A stretch of DNA of 64,000 nucleotides from Enterobacter bugandensis (GCF_900324475.1 NZ_LT992502.1:1984001-2048000); one strand, 5' to 3'; positions 16,425 through 27,008 are shown, counted from the first letter of the stretch. Notes: generated from the letters alone by a model not told the origin. Translations and numbers: made by a program.

Positions 16425-17207
16425 ATGATTACACTCTGTAAAACCTGCGGTACCTCCTATGATGGAAAGCCGGAGAGATGTCCGATTTGCGAGGATGAAC
16501 GCCAGTATGTCCCGGTCAGCGGTCAGGCGTGGATTGATTACGCGACGGTGACGGCCACGCACGTGAATAAATGGCAGCAGCTGGAGCCCGCGCTGTTCAG
16601 TATCAAAACGGTTCCCGCTTTTGCGATTAACCAGAGGGCGCTGCTTCTGCGCACCCCGCACGGCAATATTCTTTGGGACTGCATTGCCAACCTTGACCCG
16701 GCAACCCAAACGCTCATCGCCGCGCTCGGTGGCCTTCACGCCATTGCGATTTCGCATCCGCACTATTACACCACGATGCAGGAGTGGGCCGCGGCTTTCG
16801 ATGCGCCGGTCTACCTGCACGCCAGCGACCGCGAATGGGTGATGCGCAACAGCCCGGCGATTCATTTCTGGGAGGGGGAGGCGCTGGAGATTTGGCCGTC
16901 CGTCACGTTGCTACGTCTCGGCGGCCATTTTGCGGGCGGAACGGTACTGCACTGGCAGGAGGGTGAGGGCGTTTTGCTGGCGGGGGATATTTTGCAGGTC
17001 ACCCCGGGGAAAGATGCGGTGTCGTTTATGTGGAGCTACCCGAATATGCTCCCGCTGCCTGCCCGTACGGTTGAGGACGTTACCCGGCGCCTGGCGGGAA
17101 AATCGTTCGCTCGTCTCTACGGCGCATTCGAAGGGCAAAACATCCCGGCGAACGCCGACAACATTGTGCAGCGGTCGGGCCAGAAATATATTGCTTGTCT
17201 CAGGTAA
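16425..17207 (+). CDS. Metallo-beta-lactamase-fold protein with N-terminal zinc ribbon
   Basis: 260 residues from ATG 16425 (GAGGAG five bases before). Residues 1-25 hold CxxC...CxxC (C5, C8, C19, C22), a small zinc-ribbon. The rest follows the MBL fold: HPHYYT at 111-116, GGHFAGG, LLAGDILQVTP. The usual HxHxDH motif is reduced to H111-P-H113-Y-Y-T: the Asp and last His are missing, so metal binding must differ from glyoxalase II-type enzymes, or activity is changed. Substrate unknown. Alone between a divergent small gene and the carbonic anhydrase gene. Confidence 0.8.
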   Translation: MITLCKTCGTSYDGKPERCPICEDERQYVPVSGQAWIDYATVTATHVNKWQQLEPALFSIKTVPAFAINQRALLLRTPHGNILWDCIANLDPATQTLIAALGGLHAIAISHPHYYTTMQEWAAAFDAPVYLHASDREWVMRNSPAIHFWEGEALEIWPSVTLLRLGGHFAGGTVLHWQEGEGVLLAGDILQVTPGKDAVSFMWSYPNMLPLPARTVEDVTRRLAGKSFARLYGAFEGQNIPANADNIVQRSGQKYIACLR

Positions 17208-17231
17208 AGTACGGTGGGTAAACTTTACGAG

Positions 17232-17247
17232 TGTGATCGCGATCATA
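17232..17247 (+). promoter_or_regulatory. CRP/FNR-like palindrome before the carbonic anhydrase gene
   Basis: TGTGATCGCGATCATA matches the CRP consensus TGTGA-N6-TCACA in 8 of 10 positions, 33 bases before the ATG at 17280. At this distance it overlaps or follows the likely start site, so it might repress rather than activate. Read by eye. Confidence 0.4.
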
Positions 17248-17279
17248 CCTAAACGAAAACAGATAAAAGAGAAATTGCT

Positions 17280-17915
17280 ATGCAACATATCATTGAAGGT
17301 TTTCTCAGCTTTCAAAAAGAGATTTTCCCGCAACGTAAAGAGCTCTTTCGCAGTTTAGCGTCCAGCCAGAATCCCAAAGCGCTGTTCATCTCCTGCTCCG
17401 ACAGCCGTCTGGTTCCTGAACTGGTCACCCAGCAAGAGCCGGGACAGCTTTTTGTCATTCGTAATGCTGGCAACATTGTCCCGCCTTTCGGGCCGGAGCC
17501 GGGCGGCGTATCTGCAACTATCGAGTACGCGGTGGTGGCGCTGGGCGTGACGGATATCGTGATCTGTGGCCACTCCAACTGCGGCGCGATGAAGGCGATT
17601 GCCGATAACGCCAACCTGGAGCCAATGCCAGCCGTATCGCACTGGCTGCGCTATTCCGACGCGGCGAAAGCCGTGGTAGAGAAGAAAAGCTGGGACAAGC
17701 CTATCGATAAAGTGAATGCGATGGTGCAGGAGAACGTGTTTGCGCAGCTGAGCAACATCAAGACCCATCCGTCCGTCGCGGTGGGCCTGCGTAATAACTC
17801 ACTTCGTCTGCACGGTTGGGTGTATGACATTGAAAGCGGCAAAATCCTTGCCCTGGATAAGAACACCAAAACGTTCGTATCGCTGTCGGAAAACCCGGAG
17901 GTCTTCTTCGAGTAA
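17280..17915 (+). CDS. Beta-class carbonic anhydrase (CynT-like)
   Basis: 211 residues. Zinc ligands Cys39, His98 and Cys101 with the catalytic dyad Asp41-Arg43 (SCSDSR and GHSNCGAM) are all present, as is RNAGNIV. Interconverts CO2 and bicarbonate in the cytosol. E. coli CynT is 219 residues and belongs with cynR and cynS; neither is next to this copy, so a cyanate role is not supported and the gene is better taken as a stand-alone paralogue. Ribosome site AAGAGAAA is modest. Confidence 0.92.
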   Translation: MQHIIEGFLSFQKEIFPQRKELFRSLASSQNPKALFISCSDSRLVPELVTQQEPGQLFVIRNAGNIVPPFGPEPGGVSATIEYAVVALGVTDIVICGHSNCGAMKAIADNANLEPMPAVSHWLRYSDAAKAVVEKKSWDKPIDKVNAMVQENVFAQLSNIKTHPSVAVGLRNNSLRLHGWVYDIESGKILALDKNTKTFVSLSENPEVFFE

Positions 17916-17943
17916 TCACCGATAGCAGGGCATGGAAGCCCTG

Positions 17944-19540
17944 TCAGTTCTCCACGTACGGTAACCGACGCCGTCTCCCCGAGGCAGGTTTTTCAGCCGC
18001 CTTCGCCATCGCCTCTGCAATCTCCGCACACTCCGCCAGCCCCTGAACGAAGGGACTATCGTGCATCAGCCACGGTATCGCACCGAAAGCAATGCGCCCG
18101 CGAACCGTTTCAGGCGCTTTAAGCGTGTAATCCTCACCAATGTCGGGTATCTCGTCGCCCGTCTCTGCCAGCTGTTTACGCAGCGTCGGGAAAGGCAAGT
18201 CCTTTGTTTTGAGCGGCTTTTGTCCGCGCGCGTCAATAAACACGTCGAAACGATAAACGCTCTCTTTGGTGGTAATTACCGTCCGATCGCTGCCGGCATC
18301 GAGCGTGTAATCATCGCCAAGCGCCGCCACGCTAATGATGCCGGCCTCGCGAAGCGCAAGCAGCCTGCGGATAGACTGCGGCGGAATGGCGGCATAGTTG
18401 TCGATAAACACGCGGGCGAGGCCCTGCTTAAAGCGCTCTCTGTCCTCTTCGTTGAGGTGGGGCACAATCTCCTGAACCACCTCATGCAGTCGAAGGACGG
18501 TATAGCGCCAGGCCACGGTGCGCCGTTCGCGTTTGTTGCGTTCAACCTCACTGAGGTTCTCTTCCGCCCAGGTAAAGGGCCCGTGCCGTTTACGGTCCTC
18601 AAACCATGCCTCACGAAGGCTGTCGGCATCCTGGTTACGCAGAGAAATTTTCTCGCACCACGCCGGGTCAGCGAGCTCGAGCTCTTTCACCATCAGGGAA
18701 AATATGCGGTCAAGCAGGCCGTCCGATCCTTTGGCTATCTCGTGTTCAACCACAAATTCGGTCAATACCGACAGCGGTTCGTAAGGGATTGGACAGTAAA
18801 AATCGGCTTCCGGCAGAATGCCCGTGCGGGACATCAGCGTAATGTTTAACCCTTCACTGCCCTTGTCGAGGAGGAATTTACCGTCACGAAACTCACCGTG
18901 CTGCATTACCACCGCCATAGCCGCGTCCAGACCGCTCAACGACGTTCCCATAATGCCCACGCGGCAAGGGGGAATGCTGGCGTCCATCAACCCCGACCAC
19001 GGGCTGGGGAAGAACGTGCGCGTGGCTTCCTCCTCATCTGGCCAGACGTGGCCGGTGGCGATAACCGCCAGGTCAAACCGATCGGGCAAAGTGGTGTCGT
19101 TGACGGAAAGCGTTACGCCGGTTGTCGAGGGGATGATGTCCGTTACCTTCGCGGATTCATGGACCGTAACCTGGAACCCCAGCTTTTTTGCCTCTTTCAC
19201 GATTGAACGCAAGCTGTCGCGAAAATACTCTCCCAACAGGAGTCTGGGCAGGAACTGCCGGTCATGCAGGCTGGCTTTATCAACCTTAAAGCGCGCCAGA
19301 TGGGTGTCGCTCTGTTCCTTGAGCCAGTCGAGGTAGGTCATAAAAATGGGCGGAATTTCTATGCCTCGCAATGTTCGCCAGCATCAGCCGGGAATTATTG
19401 TCGTCGTTATAGGGCATGCCCACGCCGGCTTCATCGGCCTGTTCGAAGACGGATACGGAGAGCGGGGTGCTGTTATTAAGCAGATGATAAAAGGTGTAAA
19501 TCCCTGTAGGGCCGGAGCCGATAATCGCGATATTCTTCAT
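17944..19540 (-). pseudogene. ydhS: YdhS-like FAD/NAD(P)-binding protein, interrupted by a single-base frameshift
   Basis: The ATG at 19538-19540 opens a frame with the dinucleotide-binding start IAIIGSGPTGIYT and reads to MLANIAR. From about 19365 homology continues in another frame (GIEIPPIFMTYLDWLKEQ) down to the stop at 17944. One extra G in the coding strand (plus-strand CC at 19364-19365) accounts for the break. Joined, the product is 531 residues, against 534 for E. coli YdhS, which is at this map position. Either a recent pseudogene or a base-calling error; the rest is undamaged. Function of the family is not established. Confidence 0.85.
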
Positions 19541-19640
19541 TGACGCGCTTCCTGTATTTATTCCATAAGAAAAGCGTAGCAGGAGAATAATGATGAAAAT
19601 AAGCGATTAAGAAAATTCAGGGTAAAAGGAGAGAATTTGC

Positions 19641-19662
19641 ACCATTTCAGGACTGAAATGGT
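19641..19662 (-). terminator. Hairpin ending the tRNA-Val transcript
   Basis: 10-base arms ACCATTTCAG / CTGAAATGGT (19641-19650 / 19653-19662) overlapping the CCA end of the second tRNA; on the minus strand pyrimidine-rich DNA (TTCTCTCCTTTT) follows. Probably an intrinsic terminator with an imperfect U tract. Confidence 0.6.
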
Positions 19663-19735
19663 GCGTCCGAGTGGACTCGAACCACCGACCCCCACCATGT
19701 CAAGGTGGTGCTCTAACCAACTGAGCTACGGACGC
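19659..19735 (-). tRNA. valW: tRNA-Val (anticodon GAC), second of the pair
   Basis: 77 bases including encoded CCA. Acceptor arms GCGTCCG / CGGACGC, D arm TAGCTCAGTTGGTTAGAGC, anticodon loop CTTGACATG with GAC, T arm GGTTCGAGTCC. Lies 4 bases from its near twin, as in E. coli valVW; which copy bears which name is taken from E. coli order. Confidence 0.95.
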
Positions 19736-19739
19736 AGAA

Positions 19740-19816
19740 TGGTGCGTTCAATTGGACTCGAACCAACGACCCCCACCATGTCAAGGTGGTGCTCTAACCA
19801 ACTGAGCTATGAACGC
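19740..19816 (-). tRNA. valV: tRNA-Val (anticodon GAC), first of the pair
   Basis: 77 bases including CCA. Acceptor arms GCGTTCA / TGAACGC with the same anticodon loop CTTGACATG; it differs from the second copy mainly by paired changes in the acceptor and T stems, so both fold well. Transcribed first. The 150 bases upstream, to the mdtK end, hold the presumed tRNA promoter. Confidence 0.95.
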
Positions 19817-19969
19817 AACGTGTTGTCGGTGACAACGGGGACGAATATTAGCGGCACAGCATCAAGGAGGCAAGAGGGAAAACGCATTTTTCTCTCTGAT
19901 TTCACGCGATTGCTTCATTACCGCGCAAAGTGAAGAGAAAGTAGCCGCCAGCTGGCGGCTACTGCGTAG

Positions 19970-21343
19970 TTAACGCGCAGCGCGCTGCAAAATTACCGTT
20001 GACGGCTGGCGCTGCAGGAAGCGCATGCGCATCATCATCATGATCGCCGCCGACGTCAGTCCGATGATAAAGCCCATCCAGAATCCGGCTGGCCCCATGC
20101 GATCAACGACCAGATCGGTCAGCGCCAACACGTAGCCAGTAGGCAGACCCAGCACCCAGTAGGCGATAAAGGTAATAAAGAAGATCGAACGCGTGTCTTT
20201 ATATCCGCGCAATACGCCACTGCCAATCACCTGGATGGAGTCAGAAATCTGATACACCGCAGCCAACAGCATCAGGTGCGAAGCCAGCGCCACCACGTCC
20301 GGGTTGTCGTTATAGAGCAGGGCGATCTGCTCGCGCAGCGCCACCGTAAACAGCGCCGTACAGATGGCCATGCAAACACCGACGCCGAGCCCGGTGCGCG
20401 CGGCCGTTTGCGCATCCAGGGTGGAGCCCTGTCCCAGGCGGAAGCCAACGCGAATCGTCACCGCCGCCGCCAGCGACATCGGCAGGACGAACATCAGGGA
20501 GCTGAAGTTGAGCGCGATCTGGTGTCCGGCCACGTTAACAATCCCCAGCGGGGAGACCAGCAGGGCAACCACGGCAAAGAGCGTCACCTCAAAGAACAAG
20601 GCCAGCGCAATCGGCAAGCCTAGCTGCACCAGGCGCGTCATGATGCTCCAGTCCGGCGTGCTGAATCTGTTCTCGTTACGAATATCGCGCATTGAACGGG
20701 CGCGTTTCACATAAGCGATCATACTGAAGAACATTACCCAGTAAACCGCAGCCGTCGCCACGCCACAGCCGACGCCGCCCAGCTCCGGCATGCCGAAATG
20801 GCCGTAGATAAAGATGTAGTTCACCGGAATATTCACCAGCAGGCCGATAAAGCCCATCACCATTCCGGGCTTGGTTTTCGCCAGCCCTTCACACTGGTTA
20901 CGGGCGACCTGGAAAAAGAGGTAGCCGGGCGCACCCCAGAGCAGGGCGCGCAGATAGCCCACGGCTTTGTCTGCCAGCGCCGGGTCAATATTATGCATGG
21001 CGCGGATGATATGACCCGCGTTCCAGAGCACGACCATAATCAGTACGGAGACAAACCCTGCCAGCCAGAAACCCTGACGGACCTGATGGGCAATACGCTC
21101 GCGACGACCCGAGCCATTAAGCTGAGCGATAACCGGGGTGAGGGCGAGCAGCAGACCGTGGCCGAACAGGATGGCCGGCAGCCAGATTGACGTGCCGATA
21201 GCAACGGCCGCCATATCGGTGGCGCTGTAGCCACCCGCCATTACCGTATCCACAAATCCCATTGCGGTCTGGGCCACCTGCGCGACGATCACTGGTATAG
21301 CCAGTGCCAATAGCTGGCGCGCTTCATTCATGTACTTCTGCAC
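19970..21343 (-). CDS. mdtK: MATE-family multidrug efflux protein MdtK (NorM)
   Basis: 457 residues, same as E. coli MdtK, with twelve hydrophobic segments. It exports cationic drugs, dyes and fluoroquinolones from the cytoplasm using a sodium or proton gradient. The N-terminal MATE pattern ([29 protein letters not shown]) is clear. Divergent from ribC, as in E. coli, across a 225-base region without other genes. Confidence 0.96.
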   Translation of the reverse strand: MQKYMNEARQLLALAIPVIVAQVAQTAMGFVDTVMAGGYSATDMAAVAIGTSIWLPAILFGHGLLLALTPVIAQLNGSGRRERIAHQVRQGFWLAGFVSVLIMVVLWNAGHIIRAMHNIDPALADKAVGYLRALLWGAPGYLFFQVARNQCEGLAKTKPGMVMGFIGLLVNIPVNYIFIYGHFGMPELGGVGCGVATAAVYWVMFFSMIAYVKRARSMRDIRNENRFSTPDWSIMTRLVQLGLPIALALFFEVTLFAVVALLVSPLGIVNVAGHQIALNFSSLMFVLPMSLAAAVTIRVGFRLGQGSTLDAQTAARTGLGVGVCMAICTALFTVALREQIALLYNDNPDVVALASHLMLLAAVYQISDSIQVIGSGVLRGYKDTRSIFFITFIAYWVLGLPTGYVLALTDLVVDRMGPAGFWMGFIIGLTSAAIMMMMRMRFLQRQPSTVILQRAAR

Positions 21344-21568
21344 GTGAACACCTTTATTTTGTAGTTATATGAGAGACTAAAAAAGCCGCCGAAACGGGCA
21401 GCAAGAAGAAAATGCAGGGGGGTGCCAGCTATTGTAGCGGGCTTTAGCTATTTATCTAGTGAAAAAATCGCCAGAAAATGCGCTCCGCTGGCAACCTGTT
21501 TTTCCAACTGTTATTGTGGTGGGATTAAACGGTGTCACCACCGTCCGGAAAAAACAGGAGTTGTAAGC

Positions 21569-22210
21569 ATGTTTACTGGTATTGTGCAGGGCACCGCCAA
21601 AGTGGTGTCCATTGATGAAAAACCTAATTTTCGTACTCATGTTGTAGAGCTGCCGGAATATATGCTCGACGGCATCGAAACCGGCGCCTCGGTTGCCCAT
21701 AACGGCTGCTGCCTGACCGTCACCGAAATTAATGGCAACCAGATTAGCTTTGATTTAATGAAAGAGACGCTGCGTATTACCAACCTGGGCGAGCTGGTGG
21801 TGGGGGACACCGTCAACGTTGAGCGCGCGGCGAAGTTCAGCGACGAGATTGGCGGCCATCTGATGTCCGGGCACATCATGACCACCGCCGAAGTGGCGAA
21901 AATCGTTACATCAGAAAATAACCGTCAAATCTGGTTTAAAGTGCAGGACCCGTCATTAATGAAATACATCCTCTATAAAGGGTTTATTGGCATTGATGGG
22001 ATTAGTCTGACGGTGGGAGAAGTTACTCCGACGCGTTTTTGCGTGCATTTAATTCCCGAGACGCTGCAGCGCACCACGCTGGGTTCGAAAAAACTGGGGC
22101 ATCGCGTGAATATCGAAATCGATCCGCAAACCCAGGCGGTTGTAGATACCGTTGAGCGCGTGCTGGCCGCAAAAGAAGCCGCAATAATTAAAGCTGTAGA
22201 AGAAGAATAA
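21569..22210 (+). CDS. ribC: Riboflavin synthase, alpha chain
   Basis: 213 residues from ATG 21569, eight bases after CAGGAG; a longer in-frame start upstream is not used in E. coli. Two internally similar lumazine-binding halves, each opening with a MFTGIVQ / [13 protein letters not shown] type segment. Dismutates two 6,7-dimethyl-8-ribityllumazine molecules to riboflavin. The Cys-Cys pair in HNGCCLTV is the conserved active-site area. No FMN riboswitch was seen in front (in enterics it precedes ribB). Confidence 0.97.
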   Translation: MFTGIVQGTAKVVSIDEKPNFRTHVVELPEYMLDGIETGASVAHNGCCLTVTEINGNQISFDLMKETLRITNLGELVVGDTVNVERAAKFSDEIGGHLMSGHIMTTAEVAKIVTSENNRQIWFKVQDPSLMKYILYKGFIGIDGISLTVGEVTPTRFCVHLIPETLQRTTLGSKKLGHRVNIEIDPQTQAVVDTVERVLAAKEAAIIKAVEEE

Positions 22211-22242
22211 AAAATAACCCCGGCTGGCCGGGGTTATTTTTC
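22211..22242. terminator. Bidirectional terminator between ribC and cfa
   Basis: AAATAACCCCGG / CCGGGGTTATTT arms around CTGG, with T run after it; the convergent cfa gene ends at 22242. Confidence 0.9.
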
Positions 22243-23390
22243 TAGCGTGCGACCCGCAAGCCGTGTTCAATCCCACGGCTAAAAACAACCTGCCAGAGCT
22301 GAATATCTCGCGCGCGAAACGCCCCCGCGCAGGCATTCAGATAATAGCTAAACATCCGCTTGAATCGTTCAGAATAGTTGCCCGCAATTTCAGGCCAGGC
22401 TTCCTGAAAACGTGCATGCCACGCCATTAACGTGGTGTCGTAATCCGCGCCGAAGTTATGCCAGTCTTCCATCACGAAATGGGATTCGCTGGCGTTGGCA
22501 ATCTGGCGTACGGACGGTAAACAGCCATTCGGAAAGATGTATTTGTTGATCCACGGGTCAACGTTATTGTCGGTCCGCTTAGAGCCGATGGTGTGCAGCA
22601 GGAAAATACCGTCCGGTTTCAGATTACGGTCCACCACCTCGAAATAGGTGTCGTAATTTTTCGGCCCGACGTGCTCGAACATGCCCACGGAAACGACCCG
22701 GTCAAACTGTTCGTTCAGGTCCCGGTAATCCTGCAGGCGGATATCCACATCAAGCCCCAGGCACCGCTCCTGCGCCATTTTTTGCTGTTCAGCGGAAATG
22801 GTGACGCCGACCACGCTGACGCCGTAGTGCTTCGCCATAAAATACGCCAGCCCGCCCCAGCCGCAGCCAATATCCAGCACGCGCATACCGGGCTGCAACT
22901 GCAATTTCTCGCTAATCAGGCGCAGCTTGGCCTGCTGAGCCTCTTCAAGCGTCGACGCCTCTTTCCAGTAGGCGCAGGAGTATTGCATGAAGGGGTCCAG
23001 CATGCGGCTGAACAGATCGTTGCCGAGATCGTAATGCTCTTTGCCGACGATCCAGGCACGCTTTTTACTTTGCAGGTTAAAGAGACGGGCAGAGGCGACA
23101 CGCAGGGTGTCTTTAAGATTACGGGGGAGCTGTTTTTCCAGACCAGCACGCAGCACGCTGGCGAAAAAAGTGTCCAGCCGTTCGCATTCCCACCAGCCGT
23201 CCATATAGCTTTCCCCCAGGCCTAGCGACCCCTCGCGCAACACGCGTTTAAAAAAATCGGGATGTTTAACCTGAGGATCCGATGGGGATGATCCGTTGAT
23301 AGTGATGCCTGCCCGACCTAACAGTTCACTGACGATCCGGGACCAGTTATCGTCCGGAACGCTGACTTCTTCTATACACGATGAACTCAT
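22242..23390 (-). CDS. cfa: Cyclopropane-fatty-acyl-phospholipid synthase
   Basis: 382 residues, full length. N-terminal ~100-residue lipid-binding part, then the SAM methyltransferase fold with motif I VLDIGCGWGGLAYF and the CFA stretch YDLGNDLFSRMLD. Transfers a methylene group from SAM to double bonds of membrane phospholipid acyl chains; in E. coli induced at stationary phase through sigma S. Convergent with ribC. The 297 bases upstream (23391-23687) hold its promoter region and the punC terminator; no gene seen there. Confidence 0.97.
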   Translation of the reverse strand: MSSSCIEEVSVPDDNWSRIVSELLGRAGITINGSSPSDPQVKHPDFFKRVLREGSLGLGESYMDGWWECERLDTFFASVLRAGLEKQLPRNLKDTLRVASARLFNLQSKKRAWIVGKEHYDLGNDLFSRMLDPFMQYSCAYWKEASTLEEAQQAKLRLISEKLQLQPGMRVLDIGCGWGGLAYFMAKHYGVSVVGVTISAEQQKMAQERCLGLDVDIRLQDYRDLNEQFDRVVSVGMFEHVGPKNYDTYFEVVDRNLKPDGIFLLHTIGSKRTDNNVDPWINKYIFPNGCLPSVRQIANASESHFVMEDWHNFGADYDTTLMAWHARFQEAWPEIAGNYSERFKRMFSYYLNACAGAFRARDIQLWQVVFSRGIEHGLRVAR

Positions 23391-23540
23391 AGCTTCTCCA
23401 TCACCCTACTGTGATCAGAACCTTAAAACAGCGTAGACGCTTTTTTGGTTTGTGAGAAATCTCACGGTAAATACCGCGAGGCTAGTATCCGACGTAGAAC
23501 AGAGGAAGGGAGATAACCCTTGCCGAAATGCCTTCCATGG

Positions 23541-23567
23541 TAAAACGGGAGCACTCCGGCTCCCGTT
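23541..23567 (-). terminator. Terminator of punC
   Basis: Stem AACGGGAG / CTCCCGTT (23544-23551 / 23560-23567), loop of eight; on the minus strand the stem runs into TTTTA. It lies 120 bases past the punC stop. Confidence 0.65.
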
Positions 23568-23687
23568 AACACATAATATTTATCGTATTTAATCGAACCA
23601 AATTTAGTATAGGCCTCAAAATTTGGTGATTCAATAGAAAATTCTTAGCAACCTAATCACTGAAAATTAACATAGTTTCTGGCGCGA

Positions 23688-24878
23688 TTAGGCATGCGAG
23701 GTTTCTACCTGCGTGCTCTCATCCTGCGCGGAAGCCTGCATGCGATAGCCTATGACGGCCAGCGCAACGGTAGCCAGCATCACGCTGGTTGTCGTCAGCA
23801 GCGGCGTGGCAATCAGCGCGGAGACCACCAGGCTTGCCAGGAAGCACAGCCCCAGCTGCAGGGTGTTCTGCAGCGCAGCCGCACGGCCTGTCGCCTGCGG
23901 GAACGGACGCAGCGCCTGCGCCACAACGATAGGGTAGATCGCCCCGTTCGCGATGGCCATCACGCAGAATGGAATCAATATTTCGGCCAGACCCGCGCCC
24001 GGAATAAACCCAACGGCCCAGGTGCCAATGACGCTCAGCGCATAGAGCACCAGCAGCCACGGCAGCATCTGCTGGCCTTCCCATTTTTGCAGCGCCGCGC
24101 GACAGCCGTACCCGCCCACCAGGAACGCGATGGTCTGCGGAACGTAGCTCAGGCCAATGGCCGCCGGGCTATAGCCCATATCGTGCAGAATAAACGGCGA
24201 GCCGGTCAGCCACGCGAAGAAGCTCGCCGAGCAGGCGGCATAGATCAGAACGTTGCCGCGATACGCTTTCGCGCTCAGCAGGGAGGTGAAGGTAATCGGC
24301 TTCGCGTCTGCGTGCGCCTCTTTTTTATGCGCGGGCTTGAGGGCGAACGCCGGCAGCATCAGCACCAGCGTGATGGCAAACAGTGTGGCAAAGATGGCCT
24401 GCCAGTCAAAGTGCGCGAGGATCCAGCTTCCCAGCAGCGGGGCGAGGGCCGGTGAGAGCCCTACCAGCGGCATGATGGTGGCGAAAATACGGTTAGTGCG
24501 GTTCGCCGGATAGTAATCGGTGACCAGCGCCTGCCAGGTCACGGCCGCGGCACAGACGCCGACCGCCTGAACAAACCGCAGCACCAGCAGCCAGGTGGCA
24601 TCGCGCACCCATAGCATCCCCAGGCAGCCCACGGCAAAAATGGCCAGCCCCAGCAGCAGCACCGGTTTACGCCCAAAGCGATCCGAAAGCGGTCCCCAGA
24701 GCAGCTGCGCGAAGGCAAAACCGGCCAGGAACAGGCTCAGGCTGGCGCTGATGGCGGCAGCAGGGGTTTGCAAATCTTCCTGCATGGCGGCAAACGCCGG
24801 CAGGTACATATCGGTGGCCAAAAAGCCCAGCACGCTTAAGCCGCCGAGCCAGACTAAAAAACCTTTCCTGGGTTGCAC
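23688..24878 (-). CDS. punC: MFS transporter PunC (YdhC), Bcr/CflA family
   Basis: 396 residues, twelve hydrophobic segments, MFS loop motif [15 protein letters not shown] between segments 2 and 3. In E. coli the orthologue YdhC was renamed PunC after work linking it to purine nucleoside (adenosine) uptake or efflux, under control of the neighbour PunR. Divergent from punR with a 114-base gap, which favours that regulator. The drug-efflux resemblance of the family is a general feature only. Confidence 0.9.
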   Translation of the reverse strand: MQPRKGFLVWLGGLSVLGFLATDMYLPAFAAMQEDLQTPAAAISASLSLFLAGFAFAQLLWGPLSDRFGRKPVLLLGLAIFAVGCLGMLWVRDATWLLVLRFVQAVGVCAAAVTWQALVTDYYPANRTNRIFATIMPLVGLSPALAPLLGSWILAHFDWQAIFATLFAITLVLMLPAFALKPAHKKEAHADAKPITFTSLLSAKAYRGNVLIYAACSASFFAWLTGSPFILHDMGYSPAAIGLSYVPQTIAFLVGGYGCRAALQKWEGQQMLPWLLVLYALSVIGTWAVGFIPGAGLAEILIPFCVMAIANGAIYPIVVAQALRPFPQATGRAAALQNTLQLGLCFLASLVVSALIATPLLTTTSVMLATVALAVIGYRMQASAQDESTQVETSHA

Positions 24879-24992
24879 TGTTTTATTCTCCTGAGGAGGC
24901 AGGTATATGTTGGCGCTGAGTGTAGGGAGTGCAAAGCCGCTTGTGAAACGCTAATATTTGGCGGGTGCATTCAAATTTTTTGCAGGCAGAAA

Positions 24993-25904
24993 ATGTGGTC
25001 CGATTATTCTCTTGAAGTGGTCGATGCTGTCGCGCGTAACGGCAGCTTTAGCGGAGCGGCGCAGGAGTTGCACCGCGTCCCTTCAGCCATCAGCTATACG
25101 GTGCGACAGCTTGAGGAGTGGCTGGCGGTACCGCTGTTTGAACGGCGGCATCGTGATGTTGAATTAACGCCCGCAGGGGCGTGGTTTTTGAAGGAAGGAC
25201 GTTCTGTTATCAAAAAAATGCAGATCACCCGCGAGCAGTGCCAGCAGATCGCGAACGGCTGGCGGGGGCACCTTTCCATTGCGGTGGATAATATCGTTAA
25301 GCCCGAGCGCACCCGGCAGATGATTGTCGATTTTTATCGGCATTTCTCTGACGTAGAACTGCGGGTCTCGCAGGAGGTGTTCAACGGCGTCTGGGATGCG
25401 CTGGCGGACGGCAGGGTAGAGATGGCGATTGGCGCGACCCAGGCGATCCCGGTCGGGGGACGTTACGCCTTTCGCGATATGGGGATGCTGAGCTGGAAAT
25501 GCGTGGTGGCAAGCGATCATCCGCTGGCGGCGACGGAAGTGCCGCTGAGCGATGATACGCTGCGCAGCTGGCCGTCGCTGGTGCTGGAAGATACCTCCCG
25601 CTCGCTGCCGAAGCGAATTACCTGGCTGCTGGACAACCAGCGGCGGGTTGTCGCCCCTGACTGGGGATCGTCGGCGACGTGCCTCAGCGCCGGGCTCTGC
25701 GTAGGCATGGTGCCCGCCCATTTTGCACGTCCGCGAATCGACACCGGTGAGTGGGTTGAGCTAACGCTGGAGAATCCGTTCCCGGATGCGGCCTGCTGCC
25801 TCACCTGGCAACAAAATGATGTCTCGCCGGCGATGGCCTGGCTGCTGGACTATCTGGGGGACAGCGAAACGCTTAACCGGGAGTGGCTGCGGGAGCCAGA
25901 CTGA
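24993..25904 (+). CDS. punR: LysR-type regulator PunR (YdhB)
   Basis: 303 residues from ATG 24993, preceded by GCAGGCAG; the frame is open further up but the LysR family begins a few residues before the helix-turn-helix (VDAVARNGSFSGAAQELHRV). C-terminal effector domain follows. Divergent from punC, the typical layout for a LysR activator and its target; lies next to purR as in E. coli. Confidence 0.92.
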   Translation: MWSDYSLEVVDAVARNGSFSGAAQELHRVPSAISYTVRQLEEWLAVPLFERRHRDVELTPAGAWFLKEGRSVIKKMQITREQCQQIANGWRGHLSIAVDNIVKPERTRQMIVDFYRHFSDVELRVSQEVFNGVWDALADGRVEMAIGATQAIPVGGRYAFRDMGMLSWKCVVASDHPLAATEVPLSDDTLRSWPSLVLEDTSRSLPKRITWLLDNQRRVVAPDWGSSATCLSAGLCVGMVPAHFARPRIDTGEWVELTLENPFPDAACCLTWQQNDVSPAMAWLLDYLGDSETLNREWLREPD

Positions 25905-25921
25905 CTGGCTCCGCAATGAGA

Positions 25922-26947
25922 TTAACGACGGTAGTCGCGGAACGGGCCATCCGCAACGGAACGGCGTTCGATGAGGCGAGGATGAACTTCAATGGACTGC
26001 GACTCTTCACGCTTGTTGACGATCCTGTCCAGCAGCATATTGAAGGCGGTTTCACCCAGCGAATCTTTCGGCTGGTGAATGGTGGTCAACGCTGGCGTGA
26101 AGAAGCGCGCGTTGCGCACGTTGTCATACCCGATCACGGAGATGTCCTGCGGTACGCGCAGACCCAGCTCGTCGGCCGCACAGAGGGCGCCCATCGCCAT
26201 GATATCGCCCCCGCAGAAAACGGCGGTTGGACGGTGCGGCTGGGAGACGATCTGCTGCATCGCGCGGTAGCCTGATTCCGGCTCAAAGTCGCCCTGCACG
26301 ATCCAGTTTTCCGGCACGGTGATTAGCGCTTCTTCCATCGCTTTCATAAAACCGGCCAGGCGGCCCGCGCCGGTGTTGCGTTCCAGCGGACCCGGGATCA
26401 CGCCAATCTCGCGGTGGCCGCGTTCGATCAGATAACGGCCCGCCATGTAACCGCCTTCGAAGGCGTTATCGATAACGGAGTCGGTGAAGTCGGCGCGCGC
26501 TTCGCCCCAGTCCATCACCACCATAGGGATATGGCGATACTCTTCCAGCATCGACAGCACGGATTCCGGGTACTCTGAACACATCACCAGCAGGCCGTCC
26601 ACGCGCTTTTGCGCCATCATCGACAGGTAGGCGCGCTGTTTTTCAATGCTGTTCCAGGCGTTGCCGAGAATCAGGGTATAGCCTTTCTGGAAGCAGTTTT
26701 TTTCTACCGCTTCAATGATCTCGGCAAAATAGGCCGCTTCGCTGCTGGTCGCCAGCAGACCAATAGACTTGGTGTGATTAACCTTGAGGCTGCGCGCAAC
26801 CGCGCTTGGCGAGTAGTGCAGCTCTTTGATCGCTGCCCAGACGGCGTTGCGCGTCTCTTCCGCCACAAAACGGGTTTTGTTAATTACATGTGATACGGTT
26901 GTAGTGGAAACGTTTGCGCGTTTTGCTACGTCTTTAATTGTTGCCAT
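25922..26947 (-). CDS. purR: Purine repressor PurR
   Basis: 341 residues, full length. LacI-type headpiece [20 protein letters not shown], hinge helix [11 protein letters not shown], then the periplasmic-binding-like core that binds hypoxanthine or guanine as corepressor. Represses purine synthesis genes and itself; a PurR box lies 44 bases before its ATG. Convergent with punR, 17 bases apart. Confidence 0.98.
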   Translation of the reverse strand: MATIKDVAKRANVSTTTVSHVINKTRFVAEETRNAVWAAIKELHYSPSAVARSLKVNHTKSIGLLATSSEAAYFAEIIEAVEKNCFQKGYTLILGNAWNSIEKQRAYLSMMAQKRVDGLLVMCSEYPESVLSMLEEYRHIPMVVMDWGEARADFTDSVIDNAFEGGYMAGRYLIERGHREIGVIPGPLERNTGAGRLAGFMKAMEEALITVPENWIVQGDFEPESGYRAMQQIVSQPHRPTAVFCGGDIMAMGALCAADELGLRVPQDISVIGYDNVRNARFFTPALTTIHQPKDSLGETAFNMLLDRIVNKREESQSIEVHPRLIERRSVADGPFRDYRR

Positions 26948-26990
26948 TAAATGTCACTCCAGACCATATCCTAAACTCCTGAAAAACTTG

Positions 26991-27008
26991 AAGGTAAACG
27001 TTTGCCTT
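26991..27008. promoter_or_regulatory. PurR operator (autoregulation)
   Basis: AAGGTAAACGTTTGCCTT, an 18-base near palindrome containing the PurR core AAACGTTT, upstream of purR. E. coli purR has a closely similar site in its leader. Confidence 0.85.

Noticed and set aside
19659..19816. Two tRNA-Val copies as remains of an integration site duplication
   Set aside because: The pair equals the normal valV-valW arrangement; no integrase gene or att repeat is near.
21344..21568. Possible FMN riboswitch before ribC
   Set aside because: The conserved RFN helices were not found; in enterics that element precedes ribB.
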